Positions 50,728-59,514 of a stretch of 64,000 nucleotides of DNA are shown here, one piece after another; the stretch's first letter is position 1, and each line of letters begins with the position of its first letter. Both the position numbers and the translations under genes were made by a program. Source of the stretch: Brevibacillus_H ginsengisoli (GTDB lineage Bacteria > Bacillota > Bacilli > Brevibacillales > Brevibacillaceae); NCBI RefSeq assembly GCF_050113715.1, contig NZ_JBNJQR010000013.1, positions 1 through 64,000 of the forward strand, in the 5' to 3' direction. Below the pieces are notes generated by a model. The model did not search any database and was not told the origin of the DNA. It was given only the letters and a program-made list of their open reading frames with translations.

Positions 50728-53514
50728 TCAAGCGAACGGCTGGGCTTTGGCCTGATAATTCCGCTTGTTGCGAAGCGCTCCCCCAATACCTGCTACGAAG
50801 GTAGGAATTCCCGCTGTTACCCAGATCAATGCCCAGTCACGGAAGTTAAGATTCGTTGTTTTAAAAATGGGTTGAAGGGCATCGATATAAATCACGCCAA
50901 GCACCAGCAACAAGGAAGAGAGAACGGCCCAAATCAGATATTTGTTCTCGAACGGATTACGGTGGAACACGGAATATTCACTTCGGCAGTCAAATACATG
51001 GATTAACTGCGCCATAACCAGTGTCACAAAAGCAACGGTTTGCGCGTGGACCAGATCAGCTGGATTCTCTTGCAAGGTCAGCCAAAACGCCCCTAACGTG
51101 GTGATTCCGATCAAGAAGCCGCGGCTGATGATCTTCCAGCCCAATCCCCGGCCAAAAATATTCTCGTTCTTCCCGCGCGGTCTGTGATACATGGTATCCG
51201 CTTCAGCCGGATCAACGCCGAGCGCCATTGCCGGCAATCCATCCGTCACCAGGTTCACCCAGAGAATCTGGATTGGAACTAGCGGCAGAGGTAAACCGAG
51301 CAGCATCGCAAAGAGCATGACCAGGATTTCACCTACATTGGAGGCGAGAAGGTAACGGATGAATTTACGAATATTATCATAGATGTTACGCCCTTCTTCG
51401 ACCGCTGCTACAATGGTGGCAAAGTTGTCGTCCCGGAGCACCAGATCAGAGGCTTCTTTGGTTACATCTGTTCCCGTGATTCCCATGGCGATTCCGATGT
51501 CAGCGCTCTTGATCGCCGGAGCGTCGTTAACCCCATCCCCGGTCATCGCCACGACATGTCCTCTTGCCTGAAGAGCACGCACAATTCGCAGCTTGTGTTC
51601 AGGCGAGACCCGCGCGAACACGGAAACCTTTTCCACGCAGACAGTTAACTGCTCGTCACTTAGTTCATTCAGCTCGCTGCCTTCCATGACTTCCTGCATC
51701 CCGCGCAATAGGCCGATCTGACGTCCGATCGCTTCCGCCGTGATTTTATGATCGCCAGTAATCATCACCGTTTTGATTCCCGCTTGACGGCACAAGGAAA
51801 TCGCTTGAGTGACTTCTTCACGCGGAGGATCGATCATTCCGACCATTCCGACGAAAACGAGTCCAGACTCAACGGAAATAAGTGGCTGACCAGATTGGTA
51901 TGTGGCCAAAGGCTTATAGCCAAAGCCCAAGACACGCAAGGCTTTGCGCGCCATATCCTCTGTTTTGTCCATGACGACATTGCGTATGCGGGTGGTTAGC
52001 GGCACAACCTCCCCTTGCCAAAGGATGTGGGAGCAGCGATACAGCAACGCTTCTACGGCTCCTTTGGTCAGTAAGGTTAATTGTCCATCGGAGGTCTTCT
52101 CTACAACGGACATCATTTTACGATCGGAATCAAACGGCAACTCGTCAATCCGTTCACCTGTGGCAAAAACGGGGAGTTTCCCTCCAGTTTCTCGCTTGCC
52201 TTTCTCCGCCAAGACCAGAAGCGCTCCTTCCGTAGGGTCACCGATCACCCGATAGGATTGAACCTTGGTGGTCAACACCAACAACTTGCGCTCCGCTTGT
52301 TCCTCTACTGAAATTTTGGCATTATTGCAGCGCTCCGCAATCCGCAACAGTTGGCACAATCCTGTCTGTTGCTTTAAGCTGACCGGCTTGTTCTGGTTGA
52401 GGATACTGCCGTTCGGATCATAGCCAGACCCGCTCACCTCGTATATCTGATCGCTGTGCCACATGTGTGTAACGGTCATTTTATTCTGGGTCAAGGTCCC
52501 TGTCTTATCTGAACAAATAACAGAGGCACAGCCTAAGGTTTCCACAGATGGCAGCTTCCGAACGATTGCGTTGCGCTTGATCATTCGCTGGACACCAAGA
52601 GCCAAAGCGACCGTAACAATCGCCGGCAACCCCTCGGGAATAGCCGCTACCGCCAAGCTCACCCCAGCCAAAAACATCGTCATCAACTCTTGTCCATGCC
52701 AGACGCCAGCTGCAATGACCAAAACGGTAAGAATTAGCGATAATCCCACCAGCGTTTTGCCCATTTGCTCCAAGCGATGCTGCAAAGGGGTAGAGCTCGT
52801 CTCGGATTCGTTCATGAGATGAGCGATTTTGCCAATCTCTGTTTCCATTCCGGTCTTGGTGACGATCCCCTTGCCCGTTCCGCCAGTGACAAGCGTCCCC
52901 ATGAAGGCCAGGTTCTTCTGATCACCAAGAGGAATCATCTCGCCTGCTCCTTCTGGGCGTATAGCCGCTTCCTGCTTGGTTACCGGTACCGATTCACCCG
53001 TCAATGCAGACTCTTCTATCTCTAAGCGGCTTGCAACAAGCATTCGCATATCCGCAGGAACACGGTCCCCCGCCTCTAGCAAGACAATATCCCCAGGCAC
53101 CAGCTGGGAAGCGGCTAACATATCCAGTTTTCCATCCCTTACGATGCGAGCCATGGGAGAGGCAAGTTCTTTCAGTGCTTGCAAGGATTTTTCCGCCCGC
53201 GCCTCCTGAATGAAACCAAGTATCGCGTTAATAAAGATAATCGCGACAATAGTGATCGCATCCAGATATTCACCGAGAAAGAACGAGATGACGGTAGCGA
53301 CCAACAGGATGACGACCATGAAATCTTTAAACTGACCAAAAAACACTTCAAAAAGAGAGGCTTTCTCTTTCTCCCGGAGTTGGTTTGTCCCAAAATCCCC
53401 CAGCCGTTTCTCTGCCTCACGGGAATCTAATCCCTTTTGCGCGTCGCTTGCTAGCACTTCTATCGCTTCACTTGAAGAAACGAGGTACCATGGTTTCGCT
53501 GGCTTGGTTATCAC
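50728..53514 (-). CDS. Calcium-type (P2A) cation-transporting ATPase
   Basis: P-type ATPase of 928 residues, probably exporting Ca2+. The actuator motif is LTGESVPV and the phosphorylation motif is CSDKTGTLTQNKM. The hinge is VVAMTGDGVNDAPAIKSADIGIAMG, with ten membrane segments as in SERCA-type pumps. Helix 4 contains VAAIPEGLPAIV, and later helices contain ILWVNLVTDGLPA, the calcium-site residues of SERCA. I start at GTG 53514, 6 bases behind GGAGGAG; ATG 53547 adds 11 residues but lacks a ribosome binding site. Confidence 0.93.
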   Translation of the reverse strand: MITKPAKPWYLVSSSEAIEVLASDAQKGLDSREAEKRLGDFGTNQLREKEKASLFEVFFGQFKDFMVVILLVATVISFFLGEYLDAITIVAIIFINAILGFIQEARAEKSLQALKELASPMARIVRDGKLDMLAASQLVPGDIVLLEAGDRVPADMRMLVASRLEIEESALTGESVPVTKQEAAIRPEGAGEMIPLGDQKNLAFMGTLVTGGTGKGIVTKTGMETEIGKIAHLMNESETSSTPLQHRLEQMGKTLVGLSLILTVLVIAAGVWHGQELMTMFLAGVSLAVAAIPEGLPAIVTVALALGVQRMIKRNAIVRKLPSVETLGCASVICSDKTGTLTQNKMTVTHMWHSDQIYEVSGSGYDPNGSILNQNKPVSLKQQTGLCQLLRIAERCNNAKISVEEQAERKLLVLTTKVQSYRVIGDPTEGALLVLAEKGKRETGGKLPVFATGERIDELPFDSDRKMMSVVEKTSDGQLTLLTKGAVEALLYRCSHILWQGEVVPLTTRIRNVVMDKTEDMARKALRVLGFGYKPLATYQSGQPLISVESGLVFVGMVGMIDPPREEVTQAISLCRQAGIKTVMITGDHKITAEAIGRQIGLLRGMQEVMEGSELNELSDEQLTVCVEKVSVFARVSPEHKLRIVRALQARGHVVAMTGDGVNDAPAIKSADIGIAMGITGTDVTKEASDLVLRDDNFATIVAAVEEGRNIYDNIRKFIRYLLASNVGEILVMLFAMLLGLPLPLVPIQILWVNLVTDGLPAMALGVDPAEADTMYHRPRGKNENIFGRGLGWKIISRGFLIGITTLGAFWLTLQENPADLVHAQTVAFVTLVMAQLIHVFDCRSEYSVFHRNPFENKYLIWAVLSSLLLVLGVIYIDALQPIFKTTNLNFRDWALIWVTAGIPTFVAGIGGALRNKRNYQAKAQPFA

Positions 53515-53580
53515 ATCGATCTCCTCCAACTTTAATCTCTTCTTCATATCTATGCGAACAAGCTCTTCTCTATGAAAAAG

Positions 53581-53620
53581 AAAAAAGCGCCAACTTCAGC
53601 AAGTCGCTAAAGTGACGCTT
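53581..53620 (-). terminator. Terminator after the aldo/keto reductase gene
   Basis: On the minus strand AAGCGTCACTT pairs with AAGTTGGCGCTT with a wobble and a bulge, followed by a T tract. Confidence 0.7.
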
Positions 53621-53656
53621 CAGGTAATAAGATCAATTAGACGTACGATAACTGTC

Positions 53657-54532
53657 TTAGGCAAAAGTCAACTCAGGCAGCTGATACCATTCGCCTGACA
53701 TCCATTCGCCAGCTTTCCAGCGGAGCACATCCGCTCGTACCAACGGGAAAATCTCTTGAAAGAATTGCACTCGTTCAATATCGTTCATCGGTATAAATTT
53801 CTCAGCGGCTTCAATATCCGCTTCCAGCTCGCTCATTTTGCTCACGCCAAGAATAGCCGTGGAAACTGGCAAACTCCACGTATAACGAAGAGCCTGATGA
53901 TACCAAGGAGCCAACTGACCAAGAGCCATCACCTTCATCCCAATGATAGCTACTCCCTTCTCAACTGCCAATGGAACAAACTCATGGGCGAAGCTGTAGA
54001 TGAAGTGATCAAGTGCGGATAACGCCACAAGCGCACTGTCAAAAGGAAATCGGCGAATCGCCTCTGCCAGAAGACGTGGGTCCGTATGTCCACTGATGGA
54101 GAGCTTGCGAACCAGACCTTGTTCTTTGGCTTCGATCAACGCTTCAAGCGCGCCGCCTTTGGCAAAAATACTCTCCAAATCATGCGGCTGCATCACATTA
54201 TGTACACGCCATTCATCTACGTAATCGGTTTGCAGACGTTTCAGGGAGGTTTCCAAGTCCCGCCACGCCAAATCTCTCGTTCTTCCGCCTGTCTTGGTCG
54301 CAATCGACACCTGATCACGCAAGCCTTTCAGCCCGAGACCTACCCTTGTCTCCGATTGCCCATCACTGTAGCTCGGAGCCGTATCGAAGTAGTTGACTCC
54401 CTTCTCCACAGCTCGCCTGATGATCGAGATTGCCTGTTCTTCTGTACAATCATGCTCGTCCACAATTCGCTGCGCGCCAAAGCCGAGCAGCGATACCTGC
54501 TTCGGATCTCTTCCAAACGGTCTGGTAATCAT
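53657..54532 (-). CDS. Aldo/keto reductase
   Basis: NADPH-dependent oxidoreductase of 291 residues; substrate unknown. The catalytic Asp/Tyr lie in GVNYFDTAPSYSDGQSE (Asp and Tyr of the tetrad), the Lys in SIATKTGGRTRD, and the His in DEWRVHNVMQ. VSTAILGVSKMSELEADI near the end belongs to the cofactor site. I start at ATG 54532 with AAGGA 8 bases upstream; 54565 is a longer option. Single gene with its own terminator. Confidence 0.92.
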   Translation of the reverse strand: MITRPFGRDPKQVSLLGFGAQRIVDEHDCTEEQAISIIRRAVEKGVNYFDTAPSYSDGQSETRVGLGLKGLRDQVSIATKTGGRTRDLAWRDLETSLKRLQTDYVDEWRVHNVMQPHDLESIFAKGGALEALIEAKEQGLVRKLSISGHTDPRLLAEAIRRFPFDSALVALSALDHFIYSFAHEFVPLAVEKGVAIIGMKVMALGQLAPWYHQALRYTWSLPVSTAILGVSKMSELEADIEAAEKFIPMNDIERVQFFQEIFPLVRADVLRWKAGEWMSGEWYQLPELTFA

Positions 54533-54574
54533 CTCTTCCATCCTTTCTTGAGTGGGCTTACGCAATATGGCTAG

Positions 54575-54603
54575 AAAAAAGAACGCCTATTGTGTAGACG
54601 TTC
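54575..54603 (-). terminator. Terminator after the bacilliredoxin gene
   Basis: On the minus strand GAACGTCTA pairs with TAGGCGTTC (one wobble), followed by TTTTTT. Confidence 0.8.
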
Positions 54604-54619
54604 CCTCTCAGAAAACCAA

Positions 54620-55051
54620 TTATTCACAGTACTTATCGTACGCTGTTGTTAAGAATGAAGAAATCGTTTGAAGATCATAATTCTCGATTTGATGACGTTC
54701 AACCATTGCTACCAATTTGCCGTCTTTCATCAAGGCAAAGGATGGAGAGGATGGCGGATAGCCTTCAAAGTATTCACGAGCTTTTGCGGTCGCTTCTTTA
54801 TCTTGACCGGCAAACACCGTGTAAAGATGATCAGGCTTTTTCTCATGGTTCAAGGAATGAGCAGCCGCTGGACGAGCTAGACCAGCCGCGCAACCGCATA
54901 CGGAGTTGACGACTACCAAAGCAGTTCCTTTCATGTTGGACAATACTTGATCCACCTCATCAGGTGTGCGAAGTTCGGTGAATCCGTGACGAGTCAACTC
55001 ATCACGCATCGGTTGAATAACTTGAGACATATATGCTTCATATGACATCAT
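54620..55051 (-). CDS. BrxA/BrxB family bacilliredoxin
   Basis: Thioredoxin-like protein of 143 residues that removes bacillithiol from oxidised protein cysteines. The active site is the unusual CGC motif in VVVNSVCGCAAGLARPAA (Cys52 and Cys54). YEAYMSQVIQPMRDELT and SPSFALMKDGKLV fit YphP/YqiW of B. subtilis. AAAGGAG precedes two adjacent ATGs. Its presence suggests that the organism makes bacillithiol. Confidence 0.94.
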   Translation of the reverse strand: MMSYEAYMSQVIQPMRDELTRHGFTELRTPDEVDQVLSNMKGTALVVVNSVCGCAAGLARPAAAHSLNHEKKPDHLYTVFAGQDKEATAKAREYFEGYPPSSPSFALMKDGKLVAMVERHQIENYDLQTISSFLTTAYDKYCE

Positions 55052-55139
55052 AGGATTTTTCTCTCCTTTAATTGAGATTTATTATCTATTATACCCTCAT
55101 TTACTTAATTGGAGAATGGCGGAACTGCAGTAAGCTCGA

Positions 55140-56789
55140 TTACACTTCCATGAGAATCGTAAGAATCATCGGGTTGCGGCCAGTCTTCTCAAAAATATAT
55201 GGCTTGAGCACCTGATTAATTTGCGATTTTAATTCCGACCACTCTTTTACTTTTCTCGATAAGGCTTCGGAAAGGGTCTTCTTCACGATCTCCGTCGCCT
55301 CGGTAATGAGCGATTCAGAACCTCGCACGTAGACAAACCCGCGGCTGACGATATCAGGACCGGTCAGGATTTTGAAGTTTTTCATATCGATACTAACCAC
55401 CACCACAAGCAGTCCATCCTCAGCCAGATGCTTGCGGTCACGCAATACGATGTTACCAACATCACCGATACCGCTTCCGTCAATGAGAACCACGCCCGCA
55501 GGCACTTTGCCCATCGATGTTTTTTCTCGTGTACAACGGAATACATCGCCGTTATCCATAATGAAGATATTTTTTTCGTCCACACCTGTTTGAATCGCCA
55601 GCTTCGCATGCGTCTTCAGCATCCGATATTCCCCGTGAATCGGGATGAAATAACGCGGACGAATGAAGTTCAACATCAGCTTCAGCTCTTCGGAACTGCC
55701 GTGACCAGACGCGTGGATATCAAATACGGAACCGTGAACGACATTCGCTCCCGCGCGGAACAGCTTATCAATCGTCCGGCTTACGTTGACCGCATTCCCC
55801 GGAATTGGAGAAGCTGAGATAATAACCGTATCTTGCGGATAGATTTGCACCGATTTGTGAGAGCCGGATGCGATGCGCGTCAACGCCGCCATCGGCTCAC
55901 CCTGGCTTCCCGTACAGAGAATGAAGACTTGATTATCGGAATAGTTGTCGATGGTTTTGATATCAATCAGCATTCCTTCAGGCATCTGGATATAGCCCAA
56001 CTCCTGCCCAATCATGAAGGCTTTTTCCATACTTCTGCCGATCACGGCAATTTTACGGTTGGTTTCCATGGCCGCGTCAACTACCTGCTGCAAACGATGG
56101 ACATTGGACGCAAACGTTGCGAGAATAACCCGTCCTCTGGCTTTCTCGACAACATCCATGATTCCTTCGCCAACCGCACGTTCGGACATGGTGTAGCCGG
56201 CGCGCTCACTGTTGGTACTGTCAGACAAAAGGCACAGCACATCCCCTTGACCCAGTTTGGCCAGCTTCGCAAAATCAGAGGAAGGTCCCACTGGCGTCAT
56301 ATCAAACTTAAAGTCCCCTGTGTGCACAACCGTTCCTTCCGGTGTCTCAATCGCAACCCCGAAGGAGTCAGGAATACTGTGGTTCATCCGGAAAAAGGAA
56401 ACCTGCAAATTCTTAAAATTAAACACACTATCATCGTGAATGGTAACAATCTCTACGTCGTTTAAGAGACGGTGCTCCTCAAGCTTGGATTTAATCAGCC
56501 CCAAAGTAAGTCTTCCACCATAAATCTTCGGTCTGATTTGCTTCATTACATAAGGAATGGCGCCAATATGATCTTCATGACCATGTGTGACAAACAATCC
56601 CTTGATTTTATCCTGATTCTCTACCAGGTAGCTGATATCCGGAATGACAAGATCAATCCCAAACATCTCGTTCTCTGGGAATTTCACCCCTGCATCAATG
56701 ACGATGATCTCGTCTTCATACTCGACGCAATACATGTTTTTACCGATTTCACCTAAACCGCCTAAACCAAAAATTTTTACCTCGCTCAA
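55140..56789 (-). CDS. rnjA: Ribonuclease J
   Basis: Metallo-beta-lactamase/beta-CASP ribonuclease of 549 residues with 5'-3' exo- and endonuclease activity in mRNA decay. The zinc motif is FVTHGHEDHIGAIPY, with HTGDFKFD and LLSDSTNSERAGYT following. The CASP part has VILATFASNVHRLQ and IPIHGEYRML, and the C-terminal domain ends KTGRNPMILTILMEV. It resembles RNase J1 more than J2. I start at TTG 56789 behind AGGAGGAA; a start at 56855 would run into the repeat upstream. Confidence 0.95.
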   Translation of the reverse strand: MSEVKIFGLGGLGEIGKNMYCVEYEDEIIVIDAGVKFPENEMFGIDLVIPDISYLVENQDKIKGLFVTHGHEDHIGAIPYVMKQIRPKIYGGRLTLGLIKSKLEEHRLLNDVEIVTIHDDSVFNFKNLQVSFFRMNHSIPDSFGVAIETPEGTVVHTGDFKFDMTPVGPSSDFAKLAKLGQGDVLCLLSDSTNSERAGYTMSERAVGEGIMDVVEKARGRVILATFASNVHRLQQVVDAAMETNRKIAVIGRSMEKAFMIGQELGYIQMPEGMLIDIKTIDNYSDNQVFILCTGSQGEPMAALTRIASGSHKSVQIYPQDTVIISASPIPGNAVNVSRTIDKLFRAGANVVHGSVFDIHASGHGSSEELKLMLNFIRPRYFIPIHGEYRMLKTHAKLAIQTGVDEKNIFIMDNGDVFRCTREKTSMGKVPAGVVLIDGSGIGDVGNIVLRDRKHLAEDGLLVVVVSIDMKNFKILTGPDIVSRGFVYVRGSESLITEATEIVKKTLSEALSRKVKEWSELKSQINQVLKPYIFEKTGRNPMILTILMEV

Positions 56790-56829
56790 TTGGATTCCTC
56801 CTGCGCATTTCTTTCTCTGTATATTATGT

Positions 56830-56909
56830 GTGAAAAACGTCTCGACGTTTTTCATAAAAGTGGATATGACCGCAAGCGGTCAAACAAAACGGTCATGACC
56901 GTTTTGTTT
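56830..56909. repeat. Palindromic intergenic repeat, TGACCG family, copy 2
   Basis: Three hairpins in a row: TGAAAAACGT/ACGTTTTTCA (56831-56854), TGACCGC/GCGGTCA with a 2-base loop (56867-56882), and a perfect 28-base palindrome (56882-56909) centred on GGTCATGACC. It shares most of its sequence with 2615-2763. The last palindrome directly abuts the stop codon of the SCO gene and, with its T-rich arm, could end SCO transcription. Confidence 0.8.
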
Positions 56910-57545
56910 CTACTCTTTTGCTAACCGCTCAATATCAGACACAATTTCATTTATGTCCATGCCTGCTCCCATCCCATACATTTTTCGGACATTTTTATCC
57001 TTATCGACGAGAAACGTCCGCATTGTATGAAGATAAGAACCATCCGGCAGCTTCTCTACTCCAATCCCGAATTGATCCGTCACTTGCTTGATAGCGGATT
57101 CGTCTCCGCGTAAGAAGTACCAGCCGCCACGGTCCGCATGAAATGCGTCGGCGTAATGATCCAACACTTGGGCCGTATCGATTTGAGGATCAAAGGTAAC
57201 GGAGAGAAACGCCACGTCAGTTCCAAACAAACCTTGCTTCTTCAATTCTTCCTGAAGGGTTGCCATCACATTGGAGGTTGCCGGACAGATATCCGGACAT
57301 TTGGTATAAATGAAAGAAACCAATCTCACCTTGCCATCCAGTTCTTTAAACTGAAACGGTTCGCCAGACAGATTCTCCAACGTAAAATTCTCGATGTGCT
57401 TGACAAAGGGCAGGCGGGTTGCTCCCCACCACAGCTGATAGGAAACCGTTGCTACGATCAAGAGAATCAAGACACTGGCCAACATGACAAACCAGTACTT
57501 ACTCCAAAAACTCCTGGGACGTTCGAGTTGATGATCAAGTGACAC
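56910..57545 (-). CDS. SCO1/SenC family copper protein
   Basis: Membrane-anchored thioredoxin-like protein of 211 residues that delivers copper to cytochrome oxidase or guards thiol state. One membrane helix (about 17-38). Copper ligands are in FIYTKCPDICPAT (Cys83, Cys87) and LHTMRTFLV (His173). The start is GTG 57545 (TTG 57548 also possible) behind GGGGGAG. A YtkA-like lipoprotein lies 13 bases upstream, in line with a copper or respiratory role. Confidence 0.93.
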   Translation of the reverse strand: MSLDHQLERPRSFWSKYWFVMLASVLILLIVATVSYQLWWGATRLPFVKHIENFTLENLSGEPFQFKELDGKVRLVSFIYTKCPDICPATSNVMATLQEELKKQGLFGTDVAFLSVTFDPQIDTAQVLDHYADAFHADRGGWYFLRGDESAIKQVTDQFGIGVEKLPDGSYLHTMRTFLVDKDKNVRKMYGMGAGMDINEIVSDIERLAKE

Positions 57546-57558
57546 CAAGCTTCTCCCC

Positions 57559-57972
57559 CTATTCTTTTATCGTAGCAGAAAAATCAAAGAACCGCTTCTT
57601 ATGGGATTGTCCATCGGGTTGATCCCACTCCAGTTGAACGCTCCAAAGCCCTTCCATCATAATGTTCGGTCCACGCCCATGCCATTTGCCATCGGCTTCG
57701 GGATGGAGCTCCTCTTGGCTGTTCCCATGATCCATTCCTTCCATGGAAAAATGAAGGATCGCTTGTCCATCATGCATTACCTGCTTGCTGTCATCTGTAA
57801 TTGTGACCAGATAGTCATTGGGGCCAACCTTCCCGGGGGACATCTCCACGGTAGCGGTATACTCTTTGCTCGTTGCTTCCAAATGGATCGACTTGTTTTC
57901 CCGGGAGGAATCTTGTCCACATCCACTTACCACTATCGCAAGCAAGCTCATCACGAAGACAAGTTTCTTCAT
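57559..57972 (-). CDS. YtkA/FixH-like lipoprotein
   Basis: Lipoprotein of 137 residues from ATG 57972 (GGGAGAG upstream), lipobox AIVVSGCGQ (Cys18). The single domain has the YtkA pattern: a beta sandwich with GPNDYLVTITD, a HFSMEGMDHGN segment rich in Met and His, and WSVQLEWDQPDGQ. The Met/His stretch could bind copper. It comes just before the SCO gene, so the two probably serve oxidase assembly together. Confidence 0.85.
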   Translation of the reverse strand: MKKLVFVMSLLAIVVSGCGQDSSRENKSIHLEATSKEYTATVEMSPGKVGPNDYLVTITDDSKQVMHDGQAILHFSMEGMDHGNSQEELHPEADGKWHGRGPNIMMEGLWSVQLEWDQPDGQSHKKRFFDFSATIKE

Positions 57973-58024
57973 CAGACCACTCTCCCATGTGTTCAAAACT
58001 TTCACACGTTTATTCTTATATGTA

Positions 58025-58046
58025 GAAAAACTCGGCAATTGCCGAG
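58025..58046 (-). terminator. Terminator after the rhodanese gene
   Basis: The 16-base palindrome CTCGGCAATTGCCGAG (58031-58046) is followed by TTTTT on the minus strand. Confidence 0.8.
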
Positions 58047-58056
58047 CCTTGTGCGC

Positions 58057-58371
58057 CTATTCCTTCACGATATCTCCTTGCCAAGCCAGCATTCCGCCAG
58101 TCATATTGGCCACCTCGAATCCGTATCGTTGAACAAATTCCGTCGCGCTCCAGCTGCGGGCGCCGCTTCGGCACACCATAATAATAGGAGTTGATTTATC
58201 CAGTTCGTTCAACCGATCTGGAAGTGTTCCCAATGAAATCAGCTTCGCCTGTGCGATATGACCCTCGTTCCACTCATACACTTCCCGCACATCGATAATT
58301 TGCATCTTTTCTCCCCGCTGGATGAGCGTCTCCACCTGTTCAGGCAGGATTTCTTTTACTTGATTATCCAT
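58057..58371 (-). CDS. Rhodanese-like protein
   Basis: Single rhodanese domain of 104 residues that may carry a persulfide on Cys67 in IIMVCRSGARS. IIDVREVYEWNEGHIAQAKLI is the usual first half. It is cytosolic, with no signal. GGAGGA precedes the ATG. It has its own terminator between it and the YtkA-like gene. Confidence 0.92.
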   Translation of the reverse strand: MDNQVKEILPEQVETLIQRGEKMQIIDVREVYEWNEGHIAQAKLISLGTLPDRLNELDKSTPIIMVCRSGARSWSATEFVQRYGFEVANMTGGMLAWQGDIVKE

Positions 58372-58483
58372 CTAAATTCGTTCCTCCTACTGACAAACCC
58401 GAGTTAAGTACCGTGCCTAGAAAGCGATTACCTTATTGTAGCATATTTTGAGGTGAATCCCCAACTAGGCAAGACAGTTTTGG

Positions 58484-59494
58484 CTATTTGCCCTGAACGT
58501 ATTTCGCGTCAAACAGGAATAGTCTCATCAACAAAATCAGAGAGGGAACCAACAAACACAAGCCAGCAATAAATCCGACCACCAAAGCAAATCCCATCTC
58601 CGGGCTTGTAATGCTGTCCGTAATCGTGATGTACGGGTACAGCAGATACGGCAAATGTGAGATTCCATAGCCGAAGAACGCGCACGCAAATTGAAGCATC
58701 ACGAAGACGAAGGCCCATCCGTAATTCCGCTTTTTCAGAAGAAGCGACAACGCGACAAGAAAGCATCCGAACGAAAGAAGAAAGAGCCCACTCGTGTCCA
58801 GCATCTTCGCAAAATGCTCCGAATTATGCTTTCGAATAGAGAGGAACACGAGAAAGCTGGCAAAGATCGTCGGCAGACTCCAGCCGATCGCGAACGAACG
58901 CAGCAAAGTAGTCGCTCCTCTGTCCTTGGCTTTATTCGCGTAATACGTCAGAAAGCTTGCGCTGATAAACAACACGCTGACGATGGCTAGTAAGACAACC
59001 GCCCACGAGTAGGAGTTCGTGAAGAGCTGGCGCATCTCCAGAATGACCTGCCCCCCTTCGACTCGGATGAATCCACCCTCAGAAATCGTGAGGACCGTTG
59101 CCAATGAAGCAGGAATGAACAAGCCCGTTACCCCATAAATAAATTGATAAACCGTGCTGTTTCTCGCACCGTAATGATCAAACGCATAAAACGAGCCCCT
59201 CAGCGCCAATAAAACAAGCGCGATACTGCCTGGCACGAGCAAGGCTGTTCCATAGTAATACGCGGTATCCGGGAAGAAACCGATCAGACCGACGATAAAA
59301 AAAATCAGAAAGACATTGGTTACTTCCCAGACTGGAGATAAATAACGGGCAATCACGTTATTGACCAATTGGTCGCGCTTGATCAGCCTAGAGTAGAAGG
59401 AGAAAAACCCCGCCCCAAAATCAATCGAAGCGACAATGATATAGCCGTACAGAAAAATCCACAAAACCGTTATCCCAAGCAACTCCAGGTTCAT
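58484..59494 (-). CDS. cydB: Cytochrome bd-type quinol oxidase subunit II
   Basis: Membrane subunit of 336 residues with about eight helices. GYIIVASIDFGAGFFSFYSR at the start and YLSPVWEVTNVFLIFFIVGLIGFFPDTA are typical of CydB-like proteins. The size and sequence fit YthB, the second subunit of the cyanide-insensitive bd-type oxidase of Bacillus. It lies 20 bases after subunit I. Confidence 0.92.
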   Translation of the reverse strand: MNLELLGITVLWIFLYGYIIVASIDFGAGFFSFYSRLIKRDQLVNNVIARYLSPVWEVTNVFLIFFIVGLIGFFPDTAYYYGTALLVPGSIALVLLALRGSFYAFDHYGARNSTVYQFIYGVTGLFIPASLATVLTISEGGFIRVEGGQVILEMRQLFTNSYSWAVVLLAIVSVLFISASFLTYYANKAKDRGATTLLRSFAIGWSLPTIFASFLVFLSIRKHNSEHFAKMLDTSGLFLLSFGCFLVALSLLLKKRNYGWAFVFVMLQFACAFFGYGISHLPYLLYPYITITDSITSPEMGFALVVGFIAGLCLLVPSLILLMRLFLFDAKYVQGK

Positions 59495-59514
59495 CTTCTG
59501 TCCCTTCCTTCCCG

